Assembly: GCA_037179515.1 (NCBI GenBank)
Contig: JAXCGZ010022653.1
Coordinates: 51,001 to 115,000, forward strand
From: Halocaridina rubra
Taxonomy: Eukaryota; Arthropoda; Malacostraca; Decapoda; Atyidae
DNA: 64,000 bases
Direction: 5' to 3'
This document shows, piece by piece, positions 34,036-55,357 of the stretch. Within the stretch, counting starts at the first letter, position 1. Each line of letters starts with the position of its first letter. The translations under genes were made by a program, and so were the position numbers. The notes beneath the pieces were generated by a model that was given only the letters and a program-made list of their open reading frames with translations, was not told the DNA's origin and made no database searches.

Positions 34036-35906
34036 TGATTGAAGCATTAGAGTGTTGTACTTATATCCCACAAAACTTCATACCCTTTTAAGATATCAGA
34101 AATCAAACACTGGTATTGATAGACTGGATTTGACATCTATTAGTGTTTCAGATGTGCAACTGCCTTGCCCCAAGCCTCCAAGGATTTTATACTTCTGCCA
34201 GAATTTATATTTATGCTGAATTAAGGCCTGTGCTTTAATCTTGTTACTCGCTGACTGATTTCCTGCTGACGCTGTCTGACAATTGCCAACTCAGTGAAGG
34301 CTGACAAGAGACTGGCCTTAGATTAACTGTTGACTTACTCAAGACTATCTCAGGAATGGTTCGAGATCACTCTATTTAAGTCTTTTAAGTGCTTATGAGG
34401 AGGGGGGCCAATAAGGCTCTTTGGTCTATACTAGATGAATTAAAATAAATTTATATATGTACAGTGATTCTTATTGGGTTACAGCATGTTTGCTTGAGCA
34501 TGGCATGATTATGGTTGTTAATTTTGATATGGCTCATAAAACTTATAAGTTGTAGAAAACACATGAGATTATTACGGTTATGGTGCCCCATCTCTGTCGC
34601 CCAGGCCTATGGGAATGGGTTAGTGTGGCATTTATGACATGGATGATGGCCAAGAGACATTCACAATTTAGTTGGGCATCGTCACGATAATTCGTCATGC
34701 AAGCCGGTTACTATTTTCCATGTCCTTTCTACTGGATACTTGTCATGAACACTTACCCTAAGAAGGGGCCAGATACCCTTGGATGATGCCCAAGTCGCCT
34801 GTGCATATTGGGTGGGTTTCGCCATGGTATTTCATTATGCAAAGAGCTATTTACCCCTGACACTTTCCACAGTCTAAACAAGAAACATTTTTTCATTTAA
34901 ACATTAATTGATCATCTGGCTAAAGATTGGAAATCATTACACACTTTTATTCAAATGAAAATTTATGCTTCCTATGCAACCTACTTCTGAGGGCATTGGA
35001 GCTTTTCTTATAATTAAGACAATGAAATATCAAATTATTTTTAAATGTTATTCTGTTGGTGGCTACTATTTCTGGTTGATCGTATCTCTTTGGCTTTTCA
35101 TCCCTTAGTACGTGCATGCCGTAGTATTTCTTTCTTCTCCAACGTATTTGCCTGGGATGATTGTATCAGGTAGTCACACAGCAGCCCCTGACAACCTTCC
35201 AGTATACCGCTGGATATTGAAGGGTATTCTGCATACTTCTAACACCTTCCCTTCACTTAGCTCCACTCTTGTGGTGGTGTCTCCTCACACTTCCCTCTCA
35301 GGAATAACACCAGGAGGACCAGTCGCACAATGCAACCATGCTCTGCAATCAGAGACACAAAAAGTAAACCTGACCAGAAAGGGCTTACATGGCAGTCGCA
35401 AATACAATTATAGCTGAAATTCTGTCAGTGCACGAGCACTAGGCCTATGCACGCACACAGCCGAGATATCAAGCATGCTCTGTATCTGCAATTGCTTGCT
35501 ATTCTGTTATAGATAATGGGAAGTGAAGCATAAGAACTTGCAATCTGGGGCAACAAAACGATGTACAGTGCAAAAGCTAGGACAGAGGATGTTAGTAAAG
35601 TTATAATCATTATTCCAAGAGACATTGGAAGGTTACCGAGTGTTCAATTAATTAACTAAAAGAGTTATCGGTTGCAAATAGCAGAATGTAGCTCTACTAA
35701 AACTTTCTGGAAAGCTTGTCAGTAACAAGATAAAAAGTAGAATGGTAAATGAGATATTAAGAAGAATATCAATACAAACAATAATGAATTAAATAATAAT
35801 AAGCAATGCTAATTATCCTAGAAATATAATAATTGAAACAATAGAAATAAAAAAAATCATCAGGGCAGTGATTATTAGGAACTTAATAATAATAAGAGCA
35901 GTAATA
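34032..35906. other. Non-coding DNA, no gene recognised
   Basis: This is the longest stretch without a recognised element. Two segments, 34643-34720 and 34783-34860, look like a degenerate direct repeat (TGGATGATGNCCAAG, CAT/TATGCAAGCC-like ends). A 101-codon open frame at 35112-35417 has no motif that I recognise. Confidence 0.4.
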
Positions 35907-36133
35907 GCCTTCTGGCTAGTACAGTGGTAATGCGCTGGCCTCGCATTCACAAGGTTGACAGATCAGTTCCCGTTCAGGACAGAGAGTTTAAGCTGTTTAC
36001 TGGGAAGGTTACCGCTGTGACTGAACACCACAGTGGGGGGTTGAGGCTTGCACCGGCTGACGCCCGCCAGAGCAGGGGCGATGCCTCTGATAGGAGGACT
36101 AAAACCGCAAACTTTAACTTTAATCTTTAACTT
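35907..36133 (+). mobile_element. SINE-1, tRNA-derived, copy 1
   Basis: The tRNA-like head has A box TGGCTAGTACAGTGGTAAT and a B-like box in AGATCAGTTCCCGTTC. The body AGAGTTTAAGCTGTTTACTG and CACCACAGTGGGGGGTTG is shared with copies at 51677-51868 (-) and 55369-55570 (+). Its 3' end differs from the other two (CTTTAACTTTAAT), then (AAT)n. Confidence 0.8.
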
Positions 36134-36341
<208 letters not shown>

Positions 36342-39300
36342 CTTCTTCTTCGTCTACATCTTTTCCCACTTTTATGTGGGGTCGATGTTTCTGACCAGTT
36401 TTCTCCATTTGTTTCTGTCCCATACCTCATCACCCAACAAACCCATCCACCTATGCTTTGGTCTCCCTCTCCTTCTCCTACCCTGTATATCCATTTCCAT
36501 CACCCTCCTCCCAACATACTGTTCATCCCTCATAACGACATGACCATACCATCTTAGTCTACTTTCTTGTATCTTATCTGATATTTCTCTAACTTTTGAA
36601 GTACCTCTAATTAACTCGCTTCTGATCTTATCATTTCTTGTCACTCCACACATCCATCTCAACATCCTCATCTCTGCCACATCCAGTTTTTTCTCTTGTG
36701 TCTTCTTTATTGCCCATGTCTCTGCTCCATACATCACTGCAGGTCTCACAACTGTCTCATGCACTTTACCCTCAACTTAATCCCTATTCTCCTGTCGCAC
36801 AGCACCACAGACACTTTCTTCCAGTTCTTCCATCTCACTTGTATTCTGTGGGTTATTTCTGACTCTAGGTCACCATCCTCTGCTACTGTTGATCCCAAAT
36901 ACTTGAACTTTTCAAGTCTTTTCAACACCTTCCCCTGCAACTTGACCTCCCCATCCTCATCATCTCTCAACCTCAAGTACTCTGTCTTCTTCCAGCTGAT
37001 TTTCAGTCCTCTATCCTCCATCACTCTTCTCCACTGCTCAAGCTTCTCCTCCACTACCATTTGTCTGTTGCTAAACAGTACAACGTCATCTGCAAAGAGA
37101 ACACACCATGGAGATTGATCTCTAATACCCTGGGTTACTACGTCCAAGACCAGATCAAATAGATATGGACTCAAAGCAGACCCTTGATGCAGACCATCAT
37201 GTACTGAGTGATTTTTCGTCAAGCCCACACTGCTCTTAACATTTGCCTCTGCCCTCTCATACATATTTTGGATGATTCTTACATATTTCTCGGGGACTCC
37301 ATTTTCTCTAATACACCTCCACACCTCTTGACGTGGTACTCGATCATATGCCTTTTCCAGGTTAATAAAGACCATAAGCAGTCCTTTCTGTTTCTTCCTA
37401 TGCTTTTCCATCATTTGTCTCAAGGCAAATATGGCATCCACTGTCCCTCTTCCAGGCATGAAGCCAATCTCTTCATCCCTAATTGTCGTTACCTTTCTGA
37501 GTCTCCTCTCCATGATCTCCCATATCTTCATAGTATGTCTTAACAACTTTATACCTCTATAGTTTCCACACTCCTGAATGTCTCCCTTCCCTTTATAGAT
37601 TGGGATGTTTAAGCTTGCTCTCCATTCCTCTGGCATCTTTTCCTGACTAAAGATCTTATGCATTAAGTCCCCACAAGATATCTATGCCTTCCTCTCCAAG
37701 ACTCTTCCATACCTCCACTGGCATCTTATCAGGTCCTGCTGCCTTTCCATTTTTCATTTTCCTTACTGCACGCTCTACCTCTTTTCTAGCCACTCTTGTT
37801 GTAACTGCTTCATTTGGAAGCCCATCTTCAAATACTGCTCTTGGGTTCTCTTAATTTAGTAATCCTTTAAAATAAGTTTCCCATCTGCTTTTTATTTCAT
37901 CCTCTTCTGCTAGAACTACTCCATAGTTATCCTTTATTTGTCTTACTTGGGTCAAGTCCTTCTTTGCAGCATCTCGGGCCTTGGCAATTTGCCATATTTT
38001 CTTCTCTCCTTCTGGTGTTTCCAACTCTTCATAGACTTCATTCAATTTCTCAGCCTTTGCTTTTGCTACTGCTCTCCTTGCCTCATTCCTTGCTTGCTTG
38101 TACTCTTCTTTATCCTTCTCCAGGCCTGATAAATCTGCCTTTTTCTTAGCTTCTTTCTTGTTCTTCACCCATTCTTGCACTTCCTCATTCCACCACCATG
38201 ACTCTTTATCATTTGAGAGTTTCCTTCCTGATGACTTGCCAAGTACCTCCTCACCAACCCTCAAAATCACCTTACTATTCTCTGTCCACCATTCTTGTAC
38301 ATCTTCATGCAACCTTATCTCTTCCAACACTCTTCCCTTAAATTTAGCTCTCAGCTCTGCATCTTTCAATCTCCACCACTTTATCTTTGGGTCCGTCCTC
38401 AGCTTCTTACTTTTCCTACATTTCCTGAGCCTGCAATCACTTACTACTAGACTATGTTGCATTGCTACACTCTCCCCATTTATTACTTTACACTTGCTAA
38501 TCTCCTTCAGATGGTCTCTCCTACACAACAATAAATCTATCTGACTCTCCCCTTTCACCACTACTGTATGTAATCAATCTGTTTTCCTTTTTCTCAAAGA
38601 ATGTGTTGACCAATGCCAGGTTAAATGTCACTGCAAAATCAATCACTATCTCTCCCCCCTCATTTCACTCACCCACCTCCAGCCCCCATGAACTCTACCT
38701 ATCCCAGCACTCCCAATTCCCAAATGGCCATTAAGATCTCCTCCTAAAATTGCTCTCTCCCTTATAGGAATTGCTGTAAGCTCCTGGTCCATCTCCTCCC
38801 AAAATGCATCCTACACCTCCGCTGCACAACCAGTTTGTGGGGCATAGGCACATACCACATTGACTACTGATTTTCCCAATCCCAGCCTTAAACTCATAAT
38901 TCTGTCACTCTTCCTATTCACACCAAGGAAGCTTTCCTTCATGTCTTTGGATAGTATTATTCCTACCCCATTCCTCCCTTCCTCATTAGAACAATTTGCA
39001 ACCCTCACCCTGTTCCCTTACCTTATTTCCTTTCCACCTGGTCTCCTGCACACACAGCACTCCAATTCTCCACCTTTCCATCAGGTCCACCAATTCTCGT
39101 CACTTCCTAGTCATCGTCCCCACATTAAGAGTGCCCACCCGCAGCTCCACCTCTGACACTCTCCCTCAAACTTGCCTCTTTAACCCAGCCTGCCCATGAC
39201 TGGCTAGCCCTTGCTGTCTTTCCGGAAGGGTCAGGCGAAGCCCCAACGTGTCGATTAAGGGACACGCCCTAGTATGGTGATTATTCTCGTTATCGGTACT

Positions 39301-39426
39301 GGCCATATTTTGTTTTTGGCAAAAATTTCATGGCTGGATGCCTTTCCTGATGCCAACCCTCCCCATCTACCCGGCATGGGACCAGCACCAAGTTAAGGCT
39401 GGCTTGCCCCCTCAGTGGCTGGGTTA
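36342..39426 (-). pseudogene. RTE-like LINE, almost full length, copy 2
   Basis: On the minus strand: a 5' region containing GGAAAGGCATCCAGCC (39340s), as in RTE 5' ends; an endonuclease start VGTLNVGTM near 39145; the endonuclease with GGDLNGH near 38740; the RT with MPEEWRASLNIPIYKGKGD, FINLEKAYDRVPR, LHQGSALSPYLF and the catalytic FADD in VLFADDVVLF (37664-36746); a C-terminal part with RPAVMYGAETWA and GRPKHRWMG. Frameshifts and stops near 38570, 38800, 37850 and 36760 break it. It ends GATGTAGACGAAGAAGAAGA before the AAT array. Confidence 0.82.
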
Positions 39427-39465
39427 TATAATAATAATAATAATAATAATAATTATAAAAATGAA

Positions 39466-39548
<83 letters not shown>

Positions 39549-39562
39549 TAATAATAATAATG

Positions 39563-39638
<76 letters not shown>

Positions 39639-39640
39639 TA
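39427..39640. repeat. (AAT)n microsatellite with a marker interruption
   Basis: It contains AATTATAAAAATGAAAATAA at 39451-39470. The same interruption occurs in the next array at 43191-43210, which ties the two LINE-D units together as a duplication. Confidence 0.97.
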
Positions 39641-43428
<3,788 letters not shown>

Positions 43429-46400
43429 ATTCATCTATTTACCTTGGCTGTTTTCACCAATTTGGGGGTAGCTAACATAAAAAAAAAAGAAACAATAAGG
43501 GGATTACATTGCTCTATGGCATTGACGAGGGAGCTAGCCACCGTTCAGATGGTTCTGCTGGAGTGCCATAGCCCATCCTCCCGGCTCTTTCTCAACCTGT
43601 GTCACTTCATAATGCCAACTCCCATACTGCCCCTACCACAGGGCTACCTCTGTAAGATACAGCCCCGTGGTAACAGCAGATGCCAATCGCTCGCCACTCA
43701 TTCTTATTACTAGCACACTCACTTGCATCCCTCACATCCATCCTCCTATCATACAGAACTCTCTTTACATCATCCATCTACCCAAACCTAGACCTCCCTC
43801 TAGCATTTTTCCCATCAACTCTCACATTTATCACCTTTTTCAGCAGTCTTTCATCATCCATCCTCTCCACATGGGCAAACCATCTAAGAACATTTATATC
43901 TATTCTTGCTGCCAATTCTCTCCTCACACCCGTTCTTGCTCTCACTACTTCATTCCTAACCCTATCCAACCGAGATACACCACTCATACTCCTCAGGCAT
44001 TTCAACTCAAACACATTCAGTTTCCGTCTCTCACTTACTTTCATACCCCATAACTCTGATCCATCCATAACAGGTAGAACAACCACTTTCTCATACAAAA
44101 CTCTCTTAACATTCATTTCCAACCCTCTATTCTTCATCACTCCTTTCAACGCACCCAACACTTTTCATTCTTCATTCACTCTGTGACATACTTCTGCTTC
44201 CACTCCACCATTTGCAGCTATAACCGAGCCTAAGTACTTAAACTGATCTGATCAACTTCCTCAAGTGTCTCTCCATTTAACATAATATTCAATCCAACAC
44301 CATTCTCATTTCTTGTACACCTCATAACCTTACTCTTTCCCACATTCACTCGCAACTTCCTTCTCTTGCACACCATTCCAAATTCTGACACTAACTGACA
44401 CAGCTTCTTCTCTGAATCTGCCACCACCACTGTATCATCTGCAAACAGCAACTGATTCAGCTCCCACTCTTTATCATCCTCATCTATCATTCTCAAAACT
44501 CGACCTCACACTCGCTCATTCACCTCTCTTACGACTCCATCAATATACAAATTGAACAGCTATTGTGACATTACACATCCATGTCTCAGTCCCATACTCA
44601 TTGAAAACCACTCATTCACTTCATTCCCTACCCTAACACAAGCTCTACTGCCCTCGTACAATCTCTTCACTGCTTGCAACAGTCTACTATCAATTCCATA
44701 TAACCTCAAAACATTCCATATTGCCTCTCTATCAACTCTATCATACGATTTCTCCAGATGTAGAAATGGAAAATACACATCCTTATCCATTGCTAAATAT
44801 TTCTCACATTACTGCCTAACTATAAAAATTTGATATATACAACTTCTACCTCTCATAAAACCACTCTGCACTTCCGAGATCACATTTTCTGTCTTATACC
44901 TAAATGTATTTATCAGTATCCTACCATACACTTTTCCTACCACACTGAACCAACTTATATCCCTAAAATTACTGCATTCATACACATCTCCCTTACCTTT
45001 GTATAATGGCACTATACAAGCAATCACCCATTCTGCTGGCAATACTGACAATATAAAGCATATATTAAACACTCTCACTAAGCATTCCAATGCAGTCACA
45101 CCCGTTTCTTTCAACATTTCCGCTCTCACACCATCCATTCCAGGTGCATTACCTGCTTCCATTTCATCCATTACCCTTTTCACCTCCTCTCTTGTAATCT
45201 GTCTCTCATATTCATCTCTCATTACTGGCACTTGAACACCCCCACTGCCACTATAGCTGCCTCTCTATCTTCCTCAACATTCAGCAACCACTCAAAATAT
45301 TCTGCCCATCCTTTCCTTGCCTTATTCCCTCTTAACATTTGTCCATTCCCATCTTTCTCTGTCTATTCCATCCTCGATCCACCCTTCCTTACTCTCTTCA
45401 CTTCTTTCCAAAACTTCTTTTTATTCTCCTCATATGACCTAATACAATTCTGTCCCCATCTAACATTTGCCAACCTCTTCTCTTCCTCTACTTTACTCTT
45501 GGTTTCCCCATTTTTCTCCCGGTATCTTTCATATTTATCCCTAATGTTACACTGCAGTCCTTCCTCAAAAGCCCTCTTTTTCTCTTCCACCTTCATTTTC
45601 ACCCCTTCATTCCACCACTCGCTGCCCCTCCTCAAGCCGCCTCCAACACACCTCTTTTCATACATCACTTGCATGGCCCACAAAACATTCTTTCATCAAC
45701 CCCCATTCCTCCTCTAACTCCCCAACCTCTCTTTCTTTCACCCTGTCATATGCCACTTTCAACCTGTCTTGATATTCCTGTCTCTTCTTTTGATTTTTTT
45801 TTTTCAATTCTTCCACCTTCACCACTTCCCTTCTACATCCTTCCACTATTTCCCCACTCTTTTGCTAGAGGCTAGTGCCTCTGAATATAGTGTACATATT
45901 TATTCCTGTATGTATACTAAATATTTGGCAATAAAATCTATGACAATCTATGACTACCACTTTTGCTTCAATCATAAAACGATCAGACATCCCAGCAGCC
46001 ACACCCCTAAATGCATGCACAACTTTCACTCAACCAATCATTCTTTATGCTTCTAACACATAATCCATTAATGCTCTTTCTTTCACTCTTCCATTTGCCA
46101 CTCTCATCCATGCATACTTATATATTAACTTCTTGAAAAAACTATTACCTATCACCAACTCTTGCTCCACACACATATCTAACAGTCTCTCGTCACTCTC
46201 ATTCCCACCTGGTACCCCATACTTTCCTACAACACCCTCTACCTTTCCATCACACATTTTTACATTCAAGTCACCCAACACAACTACATAGTTCCTTCTA
46301 CTCAGACCATCCACATACCTAGTTAACTCATTCCAGAATTCATCCCGCTCTTCCTCACTTCTCTCATATCCTGGCCCATATGCACTAACAAAAGCCCAAC

Positions 46401-46847
46401 ATTCCCTACCCATCCTAGCCCTCACCCACATCAGACTAGATGGCACTTCTTTCCATTCCAGTACCTTATTTACCATCCATTCACTCAGCAAAAATGCCAC
46501 ACCTTCTCTCGCTCTCCCTCTTTCTACCCCAGACACCTTACTTGTAACCTCACCAAATGCCACTTCTCCTTTTCCTTTCATCTTCGTCTCAAACAATACC
46601 AATACATCCATCCTCCTCCTACCAAGCATATATCCAATCTCATATCTTTTGCTCGCTGTCGTACTACAGCCACACACGTTTAGACACCCCAAAGCTAGAG
46701 TTTGGGGAGAAGTTACTCTCCCCTCTACTCTCCTTCTTTGACGTCTCGCGGGATTTTAATACAAGGGGAGGATTTCCAATCCCCTCGCCTCGTCCACTTT
46801 TAGTCGCCTCTTACGACATGCAGGGAATATGTTGGGGCTATTCTTTA
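43429..46847 (-). pseudogene. LINE-D copy 2, tandem duplicate of copy 1
   Basis: Same order and nearly the same sequence as copy 1, offset about 3.79 kb. The endonuclease is at 46692-46045, the linker region at 45683-45363, the RT pieces at 45231-44809, 44790-44560 and 44496-44230, and the C-terminal part at 44161-43778. The segment with FADD (88 residues) is identical in both copies. The stop after CVMSQ is shared, so the element had already decayed before it was duplicated. Confidence 0.85.
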
Positions 46848-46852
46848 ATAAT

Positions 46853-46890
<38 letters not shown>

Positions 46891-46903
46891 TAATAATAAT
46901 AAT

Positions 46904-46941
<38 letters not shown>

Positions 46942-46954
46942 TAATAATAATAAT

Positions 46955-47036
<82 letters not shown>

Positions 47037-47038
47037 GT
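46848..47038. repeat. (AAT)n then (ATT)n microsatellite
   Basis: AAT with ATTAAT variants to 46990, then ATT to 47036; the switch makes an inverted pair. Confidence 0.95.
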
Positions 47039-47843
<805 letters not shown>

Positions 47844-48026
47844 TGTTGGGTTTCTATGTCCATCAATGAAGTTGTCAATGGCCTCCCAACATGTCAACCC
47901 CTTATCCCTAAATAGCCTAGAGGAGTGGTTGAGGTGTGTGTGGATCGTGGTGAATGCGCATTTCTTGGCTCGGCTCCCCTCTTTACAAGGGGGAATGAGG
48001 CATGTTTATATGTATGTTTGTATATA
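47844..48026. other. Spacer, no gene
   Basis: About 180 bases of non-repetitive sequence between AAT and ATT arrays; nothing recognised. Confidence 0.5.
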
Positions 48027-48225
<199 letters not shown>

Positions 48226-48783
48226 CTCCTCTCCTGGTCGGGAATCGGACCTGTAAACTTTCGTCTTGAGCAACACAGCTTAGTCCACTACACCACAGAG
48301 GTTGCATAGAGAGGGAACTGAGGTATTTTGTCGATACCATACAGTCAGAGGGACACCACTTCGACCATTATTCTCCGTTTTGCACCTCTCCCCTACCCAC
48401 CAGTATCAGTGAACACATTTAATTCTCCTTCTTAACACCCAAGGCTAGCTACATGAAACAAAGGTAATGCAATTACACATTTAAAATGCTATCAAATAAT
48501 CTCCCTTCCTTGTCGGGAATGAAACCTGTGAATTCTAGTCTAGAGCAACAAACCTTAGACCACTTCACCACAGTGGTTGTATAAGAGAGGGAACTGGGAT
48601 ATCTTGCTGATACCACATTGACAGAGGGACACCTTCGTGACCATTATTCTCCATTTTATCCCCCTCCCAAACCCACCGGTGGCCAGTGAACACATTTAAT
48701 TCACCTCCTCAACACACAAGGCTAGCTATATGAAGCAAATGTAATGCAATTATGAATTTAAATTGTTATCAAATAATCTTAGT
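48226..48783 (-). repeat. tRNA-headed tandem repeat, two minus-strand units (about 272 bp)
   Basis: Each unit on the minus strand has a tRNA-like head with A box TGGTGTAGTGGACTAAG and B box GGTCCGATTCCCGACC, then a body with GATTATTTGATA, CTAGCCTTG, GAATTAAATGTG, AATGGTCAC and CCCTCTCTTATACAACC. Heads lie at 48236-48306 and 48508-48578. Confidence 0.7.
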
Positions 48784-49153
48784 TCACTGCACCACCTTTG
48801 TGGTGTAGTGGACTATGCTGTGTTGCTATACACTAGAGTTTGCAAGTTCGATTCCTGACCAGGAAGGGAGATTATATGATAAATTTAAAAATGCGTGATT
48901 GCATTACATATGTTTCATGTATCTAGCCTTGGGTGTTGAGGAGGAGAATTAAATGTGGCCACTAGTGGAATGAGGATGGGGGTAAAACGGAGAATAATGG
49001 TCACACAGGCATCCCTCTTCCCGTGTGGTATTATCAAGATATCCTAATACCCTCTCTCATACAACCTCTGTGGTGCAGTGGACTAAGCTATGTTGCTCTA
49101 GACTAGAGTTTGCTGGTTCAATTTCCGACCAGGAAGAGATATTATTTGATAAC
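48784..49153 (+). repeat. tRNA-headed tandem repeat, plus-strand units
   Basis: Same repeat as 48226-48783, opposite strand. Heads are at about 48795 and 49068 (period about 273). The B boxes are GTTCGATTCCTGACC and GTTCAATTTCCGACC. The second unit is cut by LINE-B copy 3 at 49154. Confidence 0.7.
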
Positions 49154-52799
<3,646 letters not shown>

Positions 52800-52995
52800 A
52801 ATGTAATGCATTTGACTTAGGAAGAGAATTAAACGTGTTCACTGGCCACTTTTGGATTTGGAGGGGGGTGAGTAAAATTAGGATAATAGTCGCAGTGGCA
52901 TATCTCTTTCTGTGTGGTATCAACAAGATAACCCACCTCTGTGGTGTAGTGGACTAAGATTCGCAGATTCTATTTCCGACCAGGATGGGAAATTA
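52800..52995 (+). repeat. tRNA-headed tandem repeat, remainder and next head
   Basis: This is the rest of the unit cut at 49153 (GAGAATTAAACGTGTTCACT and GTGTGGTATCAACAAGAT), followed by another head (CCTCTGTGGTGTAGTGGACT) at 52937. Confidence 0.65.
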
Positions 52996-53040
52996 TTTGA
53001 TAGCATTTACTATGCGTAATTGCATAATATTTTTTTCATT

Positions 53041-53978
<938 letters not shown>

Positions 53979-54061
<83 letters not shown>

Positions 54062-54115
54062 TTATCTATCTATCTATTTATCTGTCTATCTATTTCTTTA
54101 TCTATTGTCTTTTTA
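53979..54115. repeat. (CT)n(ATCT)n microsatellite
   Basis: CT to 54026, then ATCT tetramers with point changes. Confidence 0.95.
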
Positions 54116-54239
54116 ATGCATATGTAATTTACGTATTAGATACGATATCAAGAATGAAATTCGGATGTAAATTGGGTATACTCTTATATGCCGTGAATAT
54201 ATTAGCATATGCTGATGATATATGTCTGATTGTGCCGTG

Positions 54240-54477
54240 TAAGGCTACGTTTCCACTAGGCTGCAAAACGCTGCTTCTGTTTTTCGCAGCCTCTGCCTGA
54301 GTTTAGGTGATACATGTAATCCTATGGAGCTGTTTCCACTAGAGGCTGCGTTTCGCAGCTGCGAAACGCAGCCTCTAGTGGAAACAGCTCCAAAGGATTA
54401 CATGTATCACCTAAACTCAGGCAGAGGCTGCGAAAAACAGAAGCAGCGTTTTGCAGCCTAGTGGAAACGTAGCCTTA
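54240..54477. mobile_element. Near-perfect 238-bp palindrome (foldback/MITE-like)
   Basis: Arms 54240-54358 and 54359-54477 are reverse complements with one mismatch (CTATGG against CAAAGG) and no spacer. The ends read TAAGGCTACG ... CGTAGCCTTA, so TA on each side could be a target duplication. GTTTCCACTAG occurs near the outer end and again near the centre of each arm. It is non-coding. A transposon of foldback or MITE type is likely; the superfamily is unknown. Confidence 0.7.
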
Positions 54478-55048
54478 TAGTAGTCTTCAGCTGTTGTTGA
54501 ATTATTAGATGAATATACTTAATGACTTAGAATTGATTATTAATGCTAATAAGGCATTTTTTTGTTATTTTTAGAATCTTTGGCATTTTTAAAGCAGCAG
54601 ATAATATCCCTGTGATCCGTATGTAGATAAGAATATAAGTATTTAGGGTTTAAGTTCAAAGTTGCATAACTTTAATAGTATAAAAAATGTGAAAAGAGTT
54701 TTAATGAGCAATTTTATGCTGTGATCCGTAAGTTTTATTTTGTAGACGCCAATATTTTAGCATTTTTATTCAAGACATACTGCACAAGTTTTTACTTTAT
54801 GGAATTATGGCATGACATGACAGGATGCTCACAAATAAAATAAATGTCATTGTTTTTCTTAAGGTAATGAGAACAATTTATTGGCAATCTACTCCTAGAG
54901 AGAATGCCTTCATGCATTATGTGACTCAGAAAGTTTAGTAGTAATTAACTGGTATTATATTAATGGCTTTAAAATTTATGCTCTATAGGTTTCAGAAGTC
55001 AGGAGTTGTTAATATTCTAAATATGATATTACCCCTTGTAAGGTTTCT
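54478..55048. other. Non-coding DNA, upstream limit of LINE-A copy 2 unclear
   Basis: AT-rich, nothing recognised; part could be the 5' region of LINE-A. Confidence 0.4.
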
Positions 55049-55357
55049 ATGCTTATAATATTAAGAATTATCATCTTAAGCTATGTAAAAAGTTGCACTG
55101 TAATTCTACAGAATAAAGATAACTTACACTCACCTAGGCATACAAACTTTGGGAAGGCCCGATCATACCATGGCACATACTCAATTCAGTGTTACCCATC
55201 CAACGGCAGGTACAGACACCAGGATCCATGGGTTAACCCCAAATCACACTATAATGATGAATTCCCAGCAGAATCACACAGTCGAAACAAATCATGGACA
55301 AACCCAAGAACAAACTACAACTATGACTATGGATACTACCCTGATGAAGCATGGTAA
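55049..55357 (+). pseudogene. Probable C-terminal part of LINE-A ORF1
   Basis: An open frame ends NYNYDYGYYPDEAW and its stop overlaps the ORF2 frame in another phase, the same arrangement as in the CR1-like element. It is rich in Tyr, Asn, His and Ser and basic overall, which could fit an RNA-binding protein tail. No domain is recognised. The placement comes from position only. Confidence 0.4.

Noticed and set aside
35112..35417. 101-residue open frame as a host gene
   Set aside because: No motif, no splice or promoter evidence and no sign of codon bias; cannot be told from chance.
48236..48306. Working tRNA gene
   Set aside because: The tRNA-like heads at 24.0, 30.2, 35.9, 47.0, 48.2-49.1, 51.8, 52.9, 55.4 and 59.0 kb are followed by repeated bodies, have poor stems and occur as families; they are SINE or satellite heads.
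54127..54300. RT fragment suggested by LAYADDICLI near 54200
   Set aside because: A short in-frame stretch looks like the YADD box of a reverse transcriptase, but the frame runs into the palindrome and no other RT motif is close; it may be a tiny relic but cannot be supported.
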